DNA of 24,919 nucleotides from a virus. The notes under the pieces were generated by a model. That model saw nothing but the letters and a program-made list of their open reading frames with translations, did not search any database and had not been told where the DNA came from. The position numbers and the translations under genes were made by a program. Of this stretch, positions 1 through 8,100 are shown in pieces. The stretch lies in the IMG/VR virus record IMGVR_UViG_3300025652_000506, positions 1 to 24,919 of that record. One strand, given 5' to 3'. How positions within the stretch are numbered: the stretch's first letter is position 1; every line of letters starts with the position of its first letter.

Positions 1-1891
1 CGATGGTAATAATGTAGCTATAGGTTCAAACGCATCTTTTCATCTTGATTCTGGACAATATAATACAATGGTGGGTACAAGTGCTGGTGAATCTTCTGCT
101 GGAACAATTACTTATCAGATGAATGTAGGAGTAGGATATAAAGCCTTGTTTGATTTAACGACCGGAGATGGTAATGTTGCAATAGGTTCAGAGTCTGCCT
201 CTAATCTTACTATTGGTAATTATAATATATCGATAGGTAAAAATACTTTGATTACAGAAGGTGTAGGAAATGGAACAACAGCAGTAGGAAATGGTGCTGG
301 TGGTTATCAAAATTCAGATAGTAATAATGAAGCAACTGGTAATTCTCTTTTTGGCTATGTAGCTGGAGAATTTAATGTAACTGGTACAAATAACACTTAT
401 ATTGGCTATGAATCTGGTAAAGGAGCGTTGAATCAAAGTAATTCAGCAAACACAGGGTTAGGCTATGGCTCATTAAAAAGTATAACAACTGGAAATAGCA
501 ATACAGCAATAGGTGCTTACGCCATGCAAATTGCGACTACTGCAACTGTTAATACAGCAATTGGTGGCGAGGCTATGTCTGGAATAACAACTGGTGCTGT
601 TCAAGATGCCGTAGCAGTTGGATATGGAGCATTTAAAGGTCACACCTCAACAAGTACAGGAACAAATGGTACAGTTGCTATTGGAAGAGCTACGTTGTTT
701 AGCCTTACAACTGGAGATAAAAATACAGCTATTGGATATAAGGCTATGACTAGTCAAACTACTGGAGCTAGAAATACAGTTATTGGCTACGAAGCTATGT
801 TTACAGCAGATGGAGGAGAAGATTACAACACTATAATTGGAAGTCAAGCTGGTTATTACATAAATAATGATGCTTCTCACGATAATGTTATTATTGGTAA
901 AAATGCACTACAAGGTGGAACTGGCACAATTCTTGGTAATGTAGCTATTGGCTCTGGTGCTATGGATGCTGTTAGTAATAACAACCAAACTGGAGTAGTT
1001 GCTATTGGAAATGATGCTTTAGGAGCATTGACATCTGGAGCTAGTAATACAGCTATCGGTTATCAATCTGGATTGTATCTTACAACTGGTGGAAGTAATA
1101 CTTATGTGGGTTATGAGGCTGGAAAAGGCGTAGATGGAACACCCCAGACTGGTGGTAATAATGTTGCTATTGGACAAGGTTCTGGAGTTCTTTTACAAGG
1201 TTCTGCCACATCAAACACTTTTGTGGGTACTGCCGCTGGAGATGTAGTTACAACTGGTACTAACAATGTCATTATTGGAACATTAGCAGACCCCAATACT
1301 GCGACTGGAACAAATCAAACTGTTATAGGATATAATGCAGTTGGACAAGGAGACAATGTAGTAGTATTAGGAGATGCTAATGTAACTCATGTTTGTTTAG
1401 GTCACGAAGGTGCAACTGCTGTTGCTAAAGCCGCTGGGTTTGCATTTCCAGCAACTCAAGTAGCTAGTGCAGATGCTAACACCTTAGATGATTATGAAGA
1501 AGGTACTTGGACACCAACCTTTAGAGCTGCTGGTGGTAGTGCTGGTAGTGTTGATGCAACTGGTTCTGGAGGTAGTTATACTAAAATAGGCAGACAAGTT
1601 CATATACGAGGTAGAGTTGATGTAACTAATGTCGGTAGTTACTCTGGTAATATTCAAATGGGTGGAATACCATTTACTGCTGGGGGTTCTGCATCTGATT
1701 TTCATGGCGTTGGAAGGTTAGCTTTTGTCACATTAGCTGGGCATACAATAATAGCAAGATTGCCTAGTGGTGGAAATACAATAGATTTTGCAGAAATGAA
1801 TTCTGGAGGAGGAATTACCTTTCCACAAGTAAGTGAAGCACAAGCTGGAGGAAATACTAGCTTAATAATTGAAATAACATACTATATTTAA
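1..1891 (+). CDS. Tail fibre / adhesin with YadA-head-like repeats (5' partial)
   Basis: The reading frame is open to the left edge: codons from position 2 read DGNNVAIGSNAS, already a repeat unit, so the ATG at 68 is internal and the true start lies outside the window. About two dozen short repeats of the type TTGxxNTAIGYxA follow each other (NTAIGY, NVAIGS, NTVIGY, NTYIGY, NVIIGK). This is the pattern of left-handed parallel beta-roll heads of trimeric autotransporter adhesins, and related repeats are common in marine phage fibres. The repeats end near base 1400. A linker, NTLDDYEEGTWTPTF, at about 1480-1525 then leads into a glycine-rich C-terminal domain of about 125 residues; that linker is common before the C-terminal domain of phage tail fibres. 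The inferred role is a trimeric receptor-binding fibre. The fold is inferred from the repeats; the fibre role also rests on its place beside tail and lysis genes. Confidence 0.85.
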   Translation, partial: DGNNVAIGSNASFHLDSGQYNTMVGTSAGESSAGTITYQMNVGVGYKALFDLTTGDGNVAIGSESASNLTIGNYNISIGKNTLITEGVGNGTTAVGNGAGGYQNSDSNNEATGNSLFGYVAGEFNVTGTNNTYIGYESGKGALNQSNSANTGLGYGSLKSITTGNSNTAIGAYAMQIATTATVNTAIGGEAMSGITTGAVQDAVAVGYGAFKGHTSTSTGTNGTVAIGRATLFSLTTGDKNTAIGYKAMTSQTTGARNTVIGYEAMFTADGGEDYNTIIGSQAGYYINNDASHDNVIIGKNALQGGTGTILGNVAIGSGAMDAVSNNNQTGVVAIGNDALGALTSGASNTAIGYQSGLYLTTGGSNTYVGYEAGKGVDGTPQTGGNNVAIGQGSGVLLQGSATSNTFVGTAAGDVVTTGTNNVIIGTLADPNTATGTNQTVIGYNAVGQGDNVVVLGDANVTHVCLGHEGATAVAKAAGFAFPATQVASADANTLDDYEEGTWTPTFRAAGGSAGSVDATGSGGSYTKIGRQVHIRGRVDVTNVGSYSGNIQMGGIPFTAGGSASDFHGVGRLAFVTLAGHTIIARLPSGGNTIDFAEMNSGGGITFPQVSEAQAGGNTSLIIEITYYI

Positions 1892-1935
1892 TTTCTAATT
1901 GGATAATTAGATGGAACAAATAACAAGGAAAAACA

Positions 1936-2184
1936 ATGTCAATTACTAAAGAGTTAAAAGATGATTATGAAGTTCGTGGAGAATACAAACATATTAATGT
2001 TCGCACTAAAACTTCAATCATGGAAGATGGTAAAGAATTATCATTTTCATATCACAGAAAAGTATTAACACCAGATATGGATGTAAGTGGCGAGTCTGCT
2101 GAAATCAAAGCATTAGCTGGTGCAATTTGGACTGATGCTATTAAAAAGGCGTGGTCAGATAAACTAAAAGCAGATAAGGAATAA
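1936..2184 (+). CDS. Conserved small phage protein, unknown function
   Basis: An 82-residue protein preceded by an AAGGAAA ribosome-binding site about 5 nt before the ATG. It is soluble, with no membrane segment or signal peptide. The segment HRKVLTPDMDVSGE followed by a helical tail (IWTDAIKKAWSD) resembles small proteins I associate with marine phage fibre/lysis regions, but I know no function for them. It is separated from the fibre gene by 44 nt, which include a weak 6-bp inverted repeat (CTAATT/AATTAG), and is followed 2 nt later by the next gene, so it probably starts the small-gene operon after the fibre. Confidence 0.75.
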   Translation: MSITKELKDDYEVRGEYKHINVRTKTSIMEDGKELSFSYHRKVLTPDMDVSGESAEIKALAGAIWTDAIKKAWSDKLKADKE

Positions 2185-2186
2185 AT

Positions 2187-2513
2187 ATGAACTGGTCAGA
2201 ATACAAAGCAAAAAAAGGTAAAACAGCCGACTTTGCAAAAAAAGAAGTAGTAACAAGAAAAGCTGTCAAAGAGGTTAAAGACTCTGAGGGTGTAGTAGTA
2301 AGAAAGGCAGAGGCAGAAGAAAAGAGAGCCTATGTAGCTATGGTTCAAAAGGCTTGGAATCCAGCAACTGGAGAAAAGCTAGATGACCAAGAGCAAGAAT
2401 ACTCACTATCTCAGCTTGAATCAGAAAAGAAAAGATATGATGATGATATGGCTAGAGCCAAAGCACAGAGTGATGGATTAGCAGAAGCTATTGCAGACTT
2501 TAAAAAACTTTAA
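2187..2513 (+). CDS. Small coiled-coil protein, unknown function
   Basis: A 108-residue, highly charged protein. The N-terminal half is lysine/valine rich (KEVVTRKAVKEVKD). The C-terminal half contains QKAWNPATGEKLDDQEQ followed by a predicted coiled coil of roughly 40 residues (SLSQLESEKKRYDDDMARAKAQ and onward). No catalytic motif, signal or membrane segment is visible. It starts 2 nt after the preceding stop, so translation is probably coupled. It may be a fibre chaperone or an accessory virion protein, but nothing in the sequence decides this. Confidence 0.7.
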   Translation: MNWSEYKAKKGKTADFAKKEVVTRKAVKEVKDSEGVVVRKAEAEEKRAYVAMVQKAWNPATGEKLDDQEQEYSLSQLESEKKRYDDDMARAKAQSDGLAEAIADFKKL

Positions 2514-2532
2514 ATAACAATAGGAGTTAATA

Positions 2533-2775
2533 ATGGCAAAAAAAGAAAAAGAAATGCCTAAAGAACAAGAAGTAACATTATTTGATAAGACTTATAAAGA
2601 GTCTGAGTTGAGTGATGAGCAAAAGGTAATGATTAATCATGTAGCTGACTTGGATAGAAAGATAGGTTCAAGTGAGTTTAATCTTCAACAACTTAGGTTT
2701 GGTAAGCAAGCTTTTTTAGATGCTTTAAAAGCTAGTATAGAAAAGGAAGATAGTGAAGAAGAAAAAGAAAAGTAA
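2533..2775 (+). CDS. Small phage protein resembling the DUF6447 type
   Basis: An 80-residue protein with a good ribosome-binding site (TAGGAG, 6 nt before the ATG). The layout is a charged N-terminus, VTLFDKTYKESELSDEQK, then a helix LDRKIGSSEFNLQQLRFGKQAFLDAL and an acidic tail. This resembles small phage proteins of the DUF6447 kind, in which a short beta segment (xLfgKxYxxeeLs) is followed by an alpha-helical hairpin that keeps glutamines and a final ALK. The family name is a recollection and not a search result. Function is unknown. A strong hairpin lies 19 nt after the stop. Confidence 0.7.
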   Translation: MAKKEKEMPKEQEVTLFDKTYKESELSDEQKVMINHVADLDRKIGSSEFNLQQLRFGKQAFLDALKASIEKEDSEEEKEK

Positions 2776-3013
2776 TCAATCAACAAGTTATAACATCCCC
2801 ATAAAGTTTGTCTTTGTGGGGGTGATAGCAAGTTTTTTAATAAGCTGTAGTGGTTGGTCTATTATGGGACATGCATTAGATGAAGAATATCCTAGTGTAT
2901 TAAGTACAATTATAGATAAAGACTCTGTTGAACATTTCTATAATGGCTCTATACATAGTGGCGATAATTGGTGCTATAATCATAATCAGTATGAAAAAGT
3001 GGAGATTAAGTGA
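2753..3013 (+). CDS. Small lipoprotein, candidate outer-membrane spanin subunit
   Basis: An 86-residue ORF with a GTG start at 2753, overlapping the preceding gene by 23 nt and with an AAGGAAG site just upstream; no ATG exists before codon 38. The N-terminus is a lipoprotein signal: lysines at residues 2-6, a hydrophobic stretch at about 16-30, and a lipobox LISC with the modifiable cysteine at residue 32. The remaining 54 residues are polar. A small lipoprotein next to TM/coiled-coil proteins and upstream of an endolysin fits an o-spanin (Rz1-like) that helps disrupt the outer membrane at lysis, although it is not proline-rich as Rz1 usually is. It could be another phage lipoprotein, such as one for superinfection exclusion. 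The hairpin at 2794-2824 lies inside its coding sequence. Confidence 0.55.
   Translation: MKKKKKSNQSTSYNIPIKFVFVGVIASFLISCSGWSIMGHALDEEYPSVLSTIIDKDSVEHFYNGSIHSGDNWCYNHNQYEKVEIK
2794..2824 (+). promoter_or_regulatory. Strong 13-bp RNA hairpin after the 2533-2775 gene
   Basis: Bases 2794-2806 (CATCCCCATAAAG) pair with 2812-2824 (CTTTGTGGGGGTG) across a 5-nt loop, TTTGT, giving 13 consecutive pairs of which two are G-U. It begins 19 nt after the stop at 2775. A run of six T occurs at 2833-2838, 8 nt beyond the stem, which is too far for a canonical intrinsic terminator. It may act as an inefficient terminator, an mRNA processing site or a stability element. It also lies within the signal-peptide codons of the lipoprotein ORF. 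Confidence 0.55.
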
Positions 3014-3333
3014 ATGAACAACCACAAACTGCTAGGAGTTATAGGACTAGCGTTCTTGACGACAACGCTATTATTTCTATTAACCTCAAATGGATGGCTC
3101 AGATTCTCGTATTGTGTGCTGGTCTTGTTTACGGTTACTATAGGATTGAGACTAGAATTGCAACACTTGAAGATGGGATGCTATCTGCAAACACAGAAAT
3201 TAGGAACTTACTTACTAAACATGAGTTGGAGGAAACTCAATCCAGAGAAAAATTGGAAGAGAAGATATCCTTCTACGAAAAAGAGTTCAATATAAACCCA
3301 TTAAGTTGGGGTAAAAAAAGGAAAAAGAGATAA
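3010..3333 (+). CDS. Single-pass membrane protein with coiled coil (i-spanin- or holin-like)
   Basis: A 107-residue protein with a GTG start at 3010 that forms a 4-nt GTGA overlap with the upstream stop; GGAG at 3001-3004 is spaced 5 nt from it. Residues 1-25 are polar. A membrane segment covers about 28-44 (WMAQILVLCAGLVYGYY). A coiled coil covers about 47-92, and the protein ends in NPLSWGKKRKKR, a strongly basic tail. Its stop overlaps the next ATG (TAATG). A TM anchor plus long helix beside a lipoprotein gene is the layout of an inner-membrane spanin, but the cytoplasmic N-terminus is longer than in Rz and the basic end is unusual. A different frame (3014-3295) also starts here; this frame is preferred because it keeps both junction overlaps and gives a sensible protein throughout. 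Confidence 0.75.
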   Translation: MNEQPQTARSYRTSVLDDNAIISINLKWMAQILVLCAGLVYGYYRIETRIATLEDGMLSANTEIRNLLTKHELEETQSREKLEEKISFYEKEFNINPLSWGKKRKKR

Positions 3334-3653
3334 TGGATTTCATGGCAGTTTACGGAGAAGCTGGAATGATAGGAATAGTAGGTATAATGTTTGTATACCT
3401 AGTTGTTTCTTTATCTAAAAAGTCTGAGGCACAACAAGAATCTCTTAAGAACTTAGAGGTAGAAAACAAAGGGCAGTCTGAAACAATAGCTAATATGGAA
3501 GGTATGATTATAAAACTTATTGCAAGATGGAATGAATCTGATTCTGTTAGGGATAGAAGATATGAGCAAACTATGGAAGCTATGTCAGACTTAGAAAAAC
3601 AATTATCAAGGATGGATGGCATTATGAGTAGAATGAATGGGCATAGTAAATAA
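3333..3653 (+). CDS. Holin-like membrane protein (TM plus coiled coil)
   Basis: A 106-residue protein. Residues 1-9 are short and polar, 10-27 form one membrane segment (AGMIGIVGIMFVYLVVSL), and the rest is a long amphipathic helix rich in Glu, Lys, Arg and Met that ends in MSRMNGHSK. This layout resembles BhlA/UviB-type holin-like proteins (N-terminal TM, then a charged helix), although those are usually shorter. It overlaps its neighbours by TAATG at both ends, so it is translated as part of a tightly coupled lysis cassette. Holin is the best guess from topology and context; a virion or membrane-scaffold role cannot be excluded. Confidence 0.7.
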   Translation: MDFMAVYGEAGMIGIVGIMFVYLVVSLSKKSEAQQESLKNLEVENKGQSETIANMEGMIIKLIARWNESDSVRDRRYEQTMEAMSDLEKQLSRMDGIMSRMNGHSK

Positions 3654-3799
3654 TGGACAGTTTAAAAGTATCTGGAGCTAGTTTTGCAAGTCAAGTCATA
3701 GTCTTTATGGATATGTTACCATACTTTTTAGGTATTGCAATAGCTGTAATGAACATAGTGTATTTATATTATAAAATAAGAAATGAAAAGGAGTCGTAG
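3653..3799 (+). CDS. Tiny membrane protein (48 aa)
   Basis: This short ORF begins with an ATG overlapping the previous stop (TAATG at 3651-3655) and ends with TAG at 3797-3799, immediately followed by the next ATG. It encodes 48 residues: a polar N-terminus (MDSLKVSGASFASQ), a hydrophobic stretch at about 15-40 (VIVFMDMLPYFLGIAIAVMNIVYLYY), and a charged tail KIRNEKES. It has one long or two short membrane passes, with the positive tail probably cytoplasmic. The exact junctions on both sides argue that it is a real gene. It may be a holin, an antiholin or a small membrane regulator of lysis. Confidence 0.65.
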   Translation: MDSLKVSGASFASQVIVFMDMLPYFLGIAIAVMNIVYLYYKIRNEKES

Positions 3800-3976
3800 A
3801 TGTTAGGAAAAGTAGTAGCTCAGTATTTATTAGACGATGAAGTTAAAGCTGATTTAATTGCATCTGTTAATAAATCTATTAATGTACCAATGATAAACGA
3901 AAAGACAGAAGCTAAAATATTAGAAGCTATCTGGGAATTATTTGAAATGGCAATTAAAAAAAAGTTGGGAGTATAA
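3800..3976 (+). CDS. Small conserved phage protein (58 aa), unknown
   Basis: The ATG at 3800 follows directly on the preceding TAG, and the TAA at 3974-3976 is followed at once by the next ATG. The 58-residue product (starting MLGKVVAQYLLDDEVK) continues with LIASVNKSINVPMINEKTEAKI and an amphipathic C-terminal helix. It has no TM segment. The pattern of a short helix, then xVNkxInVPxisekxE, then a helix resembles small proteins beside phage lysis genes, but I know no function. Its gapless junctions and small-gene context support a real gene. Confidence 0.6.
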   Translation: MLGKVVAQYLLDDEVKADLIASVNKSINVPMINEKTEAKILEAIWELFEMAIKKKLGV

Positions 3977-4171
3977 ATGACACATTCGATAGTAACATTA
4001 ATCATAGCGTCTTCTTTGCATGGACAACCGCTAGAAGAAAATAAATATCAAGAACAGTATGCTATGATGGAAGATGTAAAGAAGAAAAAAAAGAAAGGTA
4101 AGAAGATTGGTGGGAGTAAAGGTAAGAAGTCTAAGAAAGGTTTCTTCTCTAAAATCTTTGGTTCTAAGTAA
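3977..4171 (+). CDS. Lysine-rich small protein with signal-like N-terminus
   Basis: A 64-residue protein. The first 16 residues are hydrophobic (MTHSIVTLIIASSLHG) and could be a weak signal or anchor. A short acidic middle (ENKYQEQYAMMEDV) follows, and the C-terminal half is almost all Lys and Gly (KKKKKKGKKIGG, then KGKKSKKGFFSKIFGSK). It starts right after the preceding stop and its own TAA overlaps the next ATG. It is the first of four basic proteins in a row. The role is unknown; nucleic-acid or membrane-surface binding would fit the charge. Confidence 0.65.
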   Translation: MTHSIVTLIIASSLHGQPLEENKYQEQYAMMEDVKKKKKKGKKIGGSKGKKSKKGFFSKIFGSK

Positions 4172-4476
4172 TGGCTAAGACTCCAGCTTGGCAACGCAAA
4201 GCAGGCAAGAATCCTAAGGGAGGCTTAAACGCTAAAGGAAGAAAGAGCTACAAGGGTGGTACTTTAAAAGCTCCAGTTAAGTCTGGAGATAACCCAAGAA
4301 GAGCTAGTTTCCTTGCAAGAATGGGTGGTATGCCCGGGCCAGAAAAGAAAAATGGTAAGCCTACTAGGTTGCTACTTTCTTTAAGAGCTTGGGGTGCTAG
4401 TTCTAAAGCAGATGCCAAGAAGAAAGCTGCCGGCATTAGCAAAAGAAACAAAGCTAAGAAAGGAAAGAAGAAATGA
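4171..4476 (+). CDS. Basic phage protein resembling the DUF6321 type
   Basis: A 101-residue, strongly basic protein beginning MAKTPAWQRKAGKNPKGGLN. In order it carries AWQRKxGKNPxGGLNxKGR, LKAPVKSG, RRASFLARMGGMPGP and a C-terminal ALSLRAWG-like element (here LLLSLRAWGASS), then a Lys-rich tail. I recognise this motif order from a small protein of many marine and T7-like phages, often labelled DUF6321; the label is from memory. The conserved Arg, Gly and Trp residues suggest a compact nucleic-acid-associated or virion protein, but no function is established to my knowledge. It overlaps both neighbours (TAATG and ATGA). Confidence 0.75.
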   Translation: MAKTPAWQRKAGKNPKGGLNAKGRKSYKGGTLKAPVKSGDNPRRASFLARMGGMPGPEKKNGKPTRLLLSLRAWGASSKADAKKKAAGISKRNKAKKGKKK

Positions 4477-4643
4477 ATAAGAAGGTTAAAGCTCCTGCTG
4501 GTTATCATTGGATGAAATCTGGTAGTAGTTATAAGTTAATGAAGCATAGTGGTAAGTTTAAAGCTCACAAAGGTGCAAGCGTAATGGCTGATTTTAAAGT
4601 TCAGATGAAACATGCATCTCCTAAAAAAAAGAGAGGTAAGTAA
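4473..4643 (+). CDS. Small basic conserved protein (56 aa)
   Basis: The ATG at 4473 overlaps the previous TGA (ATGA), and the TAA at 4641-4643 overlaps the next ATG (TAATG). The 56-residue product reads KVKAPAGYHWMKSGSSYKLM, then HSGKFKAHKGASVMADFKVQMKH, and ends in PKKKRGK. Short proteins with APKGYHWMKxGxxYKLM and HKGAS elements recur beside the neighbouring basic proteins in marine phages, as far as I recall. Aromatic and basic residues dominate; there is no TM segment. Function is unknown. Confidence 0.7.
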   Translation: MNKKVKAPAGYHWMKSGSSYKLMKHSGKFKAHKGASVMADFKVQMKHASPKKKRGK

Positions 4644-4807
4644 TGCCAAAGAAAAAGAAAGGCTTATACGCCAACATACACGCTAAGAAAAAAAGAATTA
4701 AGGCTGGTAGTGGCGAAAAGATGAGAAAGAAAGGAGCTAAAGGAGCACCAACAGCTAAGAACTTTAAACAAGCAGCTAAGACCGCTAAGAAAAGAAAGAA
4801 GAAATAA
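4643..4807 (+). CDS. Small very basic conserved protein (54 aa)
   Basis: A 54-residue product with 20 lysines and 3 arginines, starting at an ATG that overlaps the previous stop and ending at a TAA that overlaps the endolysin ATG. It contains GLYANIHAKKKRIKAGSGEK followed by MRKKGAKGAPTAKNFKQAAKTA. That GLYANIHAKxxRIxxGSGEKMRKxGxxGAPTxxNF pattern is one I recognise from many phage genomes, without an assigned function. The composition is close to that of DNA- or RNA-coating peptides. Its tight linkage to the other three basic genes suggests a shared role. Confidence 0.75.
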   Translation: MPKKKKGLYANIHAKKKRIKAGSGEKMRKKGAKGAPTAKNFKQAAKTAKKRKKK

Positions 4808-5187
4808 TGCCTAGATTCGGTAAGACAAGCAAAGCAAGACTTAAGGGTGTAGACTCTAGGTTAGTCAATGTTCTTAATGAGCTTATTAAGATAATGGATG
4901 TTACCATTATTGAAGGATTGCGTAGTGAAGAACGACAGAAAGAGCTGTTGGCTAAGGGAGCTACTAAGGTTAAATACTCAAAGCATATGGAAGGTAAAGC
5001 TGTGGATTTAGCTCCCTACCCAATAGATTGGAAAAACAGAGATGGGTTTCATTATATGGGTGGCATGATTAGAGGTATTGCAAAACAACTAGGTCTTAAA
5101 GTAAGATGGGGAGGAGATTGGGATTCTGATGGAGATGTTAAAGACAATGGCTTTGACGATTTAGTTCACATAGAGATAAGAGACTAA
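4807..5187 (+). CDS. Endolysin, M15-type zinc peptidase (L-Ala-D-Glu / D-Ala-D-Ala class)
   Basis: A 126-residue single-domain protein that by family knowledge cleaves the peptide part of peptidoglycan. The zinc-site signature of M15 peptidases is complete: SKHMEGKAVDL gives His60 and Asp67, and VHIEI gives His121 with the following Glu123. The upstream segment VTIIEGLRSEERQKELLAKG (residues 32-51) is the conserved Arg-containing strand/helix before the site. The length matches small phage endolysins such as that of T5 (about 137 residues). There is no signal peptide or TM segment, so export would need the holin-like proteins encoded just upstream. It overlaps both neighbours by TAATG. Confidence 0.88.
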   Translation: MPRFGKTSKARLKGVDSRLVNVLNELIKIMDVTIIEGLRSEERQKELLAKGATKVKYSKHMEGKAVDLAPYPIDWKNRDGFHYMGGMIRGIAKQLGLKVRWGGDWDSDGDVKDNGFDDLVHIEIRD

Positions 5188-8100
5188 TGCCTAAAAAATT
5201 CTTAAATATTGATGACTTTAGTAAAGGAATTAATAATGTCAAAAACAGAAGAGACTTAAGAGTTGGAGAGGCTTCTGCATTAACTAATTTTGATATTGGC
5301 AATAGGGGAGAGTTAAAACCATTAGGTTACTTTCATGAAGCAACTAATGCATCTGCAGTAGCTGTTGGTGGAACTAATGTAGATGTTGTTACAGCCTCAG
5401 TTAATCCCGGATATGGATTGCATTATTTTGAATATGATACAGAAACTGGTACTGCTGGTTTTTCTATAGCCGGAACAGATGTTAGCGGTGACATTACAAT
5501 AGGAGCTGGGGGTGTTAGCTTAGGAGCTTCTGATGGTACTGACAGTAATTACCTCATAGGTTTTATATCTTCTGAATTTACACAGACTGTTAATATCACT
5601 AGTGGAGATGCCACAGTTACTCATACAGCAAATTCTAGAATTGTAAGAGGGTTGCCAGTATCGGGTACTGGTATACCAAGTGGTGCAACTATAGCCAGCG
5701 TTACCAATACAACTACATTTGAATTAAGTGCAAATGCAACTGCTAGCTCTAGCCCTATTTGCACATTTACAGATACGCAACCAGTAACTCAATTAAACGT
5801 AGAAAATTCAAATTGGATTGCTATAAGTGCAGCTACTGATTTTTTAACAAATTCCTCAAATAGTTTTTTAAAAAGTATTACCAATTCTGATTTTCCTGTA
5901 AAGGTTGTAATAACAGGAACTGCTCTTAACAATGGAACTTATAATATAATTTCAGTTCATGGCGGTGGTTATTCGGGAAGTGGAGTTGCTGATTTTATTG
6001 GAAATTATGGGGCTAATCATTCAATTAAAGCCAAATCTACTCTTTCATCTTTTCCTTTAGTAATGCAAATTTCAGAAGAATTAACTCACGAAACTATATC
6101 TGCTGGAACTACAGTTAACTTTAAAAGGTCTGGTGGCTATACTCCAGATGTTGCATTGTTATTAGGTAATACAGATGATAGTAAAGTTGATGTTTTTCAC
6201 GCAACAACCGATACTTGGGCTACTGATGTAATTGATTTAGAATCTATAGTAAATTCTGGTTCTTATCCAGAGTGGGTATTCTATTCTGCTAACTCAGCCG
6301 TTAGAATTGCAGACGCGAACAAACTTAATATATCTATTCCTAAATGGTATGGATATATAAAAAGAGACCAATTTACTGCAAAAATATCAAACAAATCATC
6401 TGGAACAGTATACGCATTTGTATCTAGGTCTATTCCCTCTGGTTTATACGTTGAAACTAATAATTTAGAAGCTCCATCTTCTGGAGATTTTATAGCTGCT
6501 GGTTCTGTAAACGGAACAAATGAATATAATATGACCGCTGGAAAGGGCTGGTCTGTATCTGTTACTGAATCTACCGATGAGGGAACTTGGGAAGCTTTAA
6601 CTTATGAGTTTGCAACTACTTTTATATATGATGGAAACCAAGAATCGTTAATAAATGAGTTGTCTACTACGTTTACAGCAACAGGATTAAAAAAGTTTCT
6701 TATTAATGTGTACGCTTATTACGATAAAGACACAGAAGCTTTTTATGCCAATAGAATTTCTGGGGGTAGGGTTTATATTAGGGAAAGTGGAACAAGCGAT
6801 GATTGGACTTTGTTAGCAGACATTGATATTAGAAGAGGGGTAAGAACTTCTTTGCTTGGAGCACATGATAGATGGGTATTAGATGGAGCTACTGGAGCTA
6901 AAAATCTTTCGGCTCAAAAATTTAGAGTAACTATTCCTACGAATACTACTACTGGAAACAGAGCTTCTCAATACTGGATGCTTTCAAAAACAGAACCTAG
7001 TTTAGAAACGTATACAGCATTAAACGGATTTGACCAGTCTGCTACACAACTTTCATTTGGAATAGAGGGTTCTAGCTACTCAACCGCAATTGTTGCAAAC
7101 AGAAGAGCATTTGTAGCTAATGTTAAATATAATTCTGGGGATACTGGAGGGTTTGCTCCTTCTGGGCCGGGTGCAGATGCAGGATACGGAAGATTTGCTT
7201 CTGAGTTTGTTAATTATGGCGATAGGATTATGTTTAGTGAAATAGGAAGGTATGATACTTTTCCTAATTTTAATTATATTGAAGCGTCAAAAGGAGATTC
7301 TGAAAGCTATATAAGATTAGAAAGTTTTGCAGATAGGTTATTAGCATTTAAACAAAGGACAATGCAAGTTATTAATATATCATCATCGTCTCCAAACAAT
7401 TGGTTTGTTGAAGATACTGTATACTCAGCAGGAGTTTTATACCCTTATTCAGTTGCAAAAGGAACAAGAGGAATAATCTGGGCAAATACTAATGGTGTTT
7501 ATATTTATAATGGAAATTCAGTTGCTATGGTTAGTGAAGGAAAAATAAGTGACTCTGATTGGCTTACTTTTTCAAATGGAAAGCAATTGTCTGTTGGTTA
7601 TATAGGGAGTTCAGACCAAGCGTTAATTATACAAGATGTAGACAGTACGCAAGAAGCTTATTTGTATGATATAAGAGCAAATGCTTTTACTTTTGCAGAC
7701 AACATAGACCCAAATTCAGCCACATTAACAGAGCCTCCGTTTACTAATTTTGTAAATGATAGTTCTGGAAATCTTATTATGGGGTATGATGTTGAAGGCA
7801 CTTCACTAGGTTCTACAGGAGCTAACGATGTTCATTTTACTAGGTGGGTTAATGATGTAGGAACACATAAAGTATATTTATTAGAAACTCCAGATTTTGA
7901 TTTAGGTAGTCCAGCATTGATAAAAAAGTTTTATAAAATATATATTACCTATCAACATACAGATTCTAATGCAATACCAGCTACGAGAGTATTTTATCAA
8001 ATTAATCAAAATGGAAACTGGTTGGCTATGGATGTGTCTAATTCAACAACAAATGGATTTCCGCAAAAAAATGGAGTGTACGGATTAAGTGTTTTTGCTC

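Noticed and set aside
1-1430. Short recurring DNA words as a CRISPR array or tandem satellite
   Set aside because: The words follow codon structure of NTAIGY-type units within one open frame and spacings vary; there are no identical repeats with unique spacers.
3014-3295. 93-aa frame with two hydrophobic segments, as an annotated gene
   Set aside because: It overlaps almost all of the better supported 3010-3333 frame, which has both junction overlaps and a plausible TM plus coiled-coil protein. Kept only as a low-interest finding.
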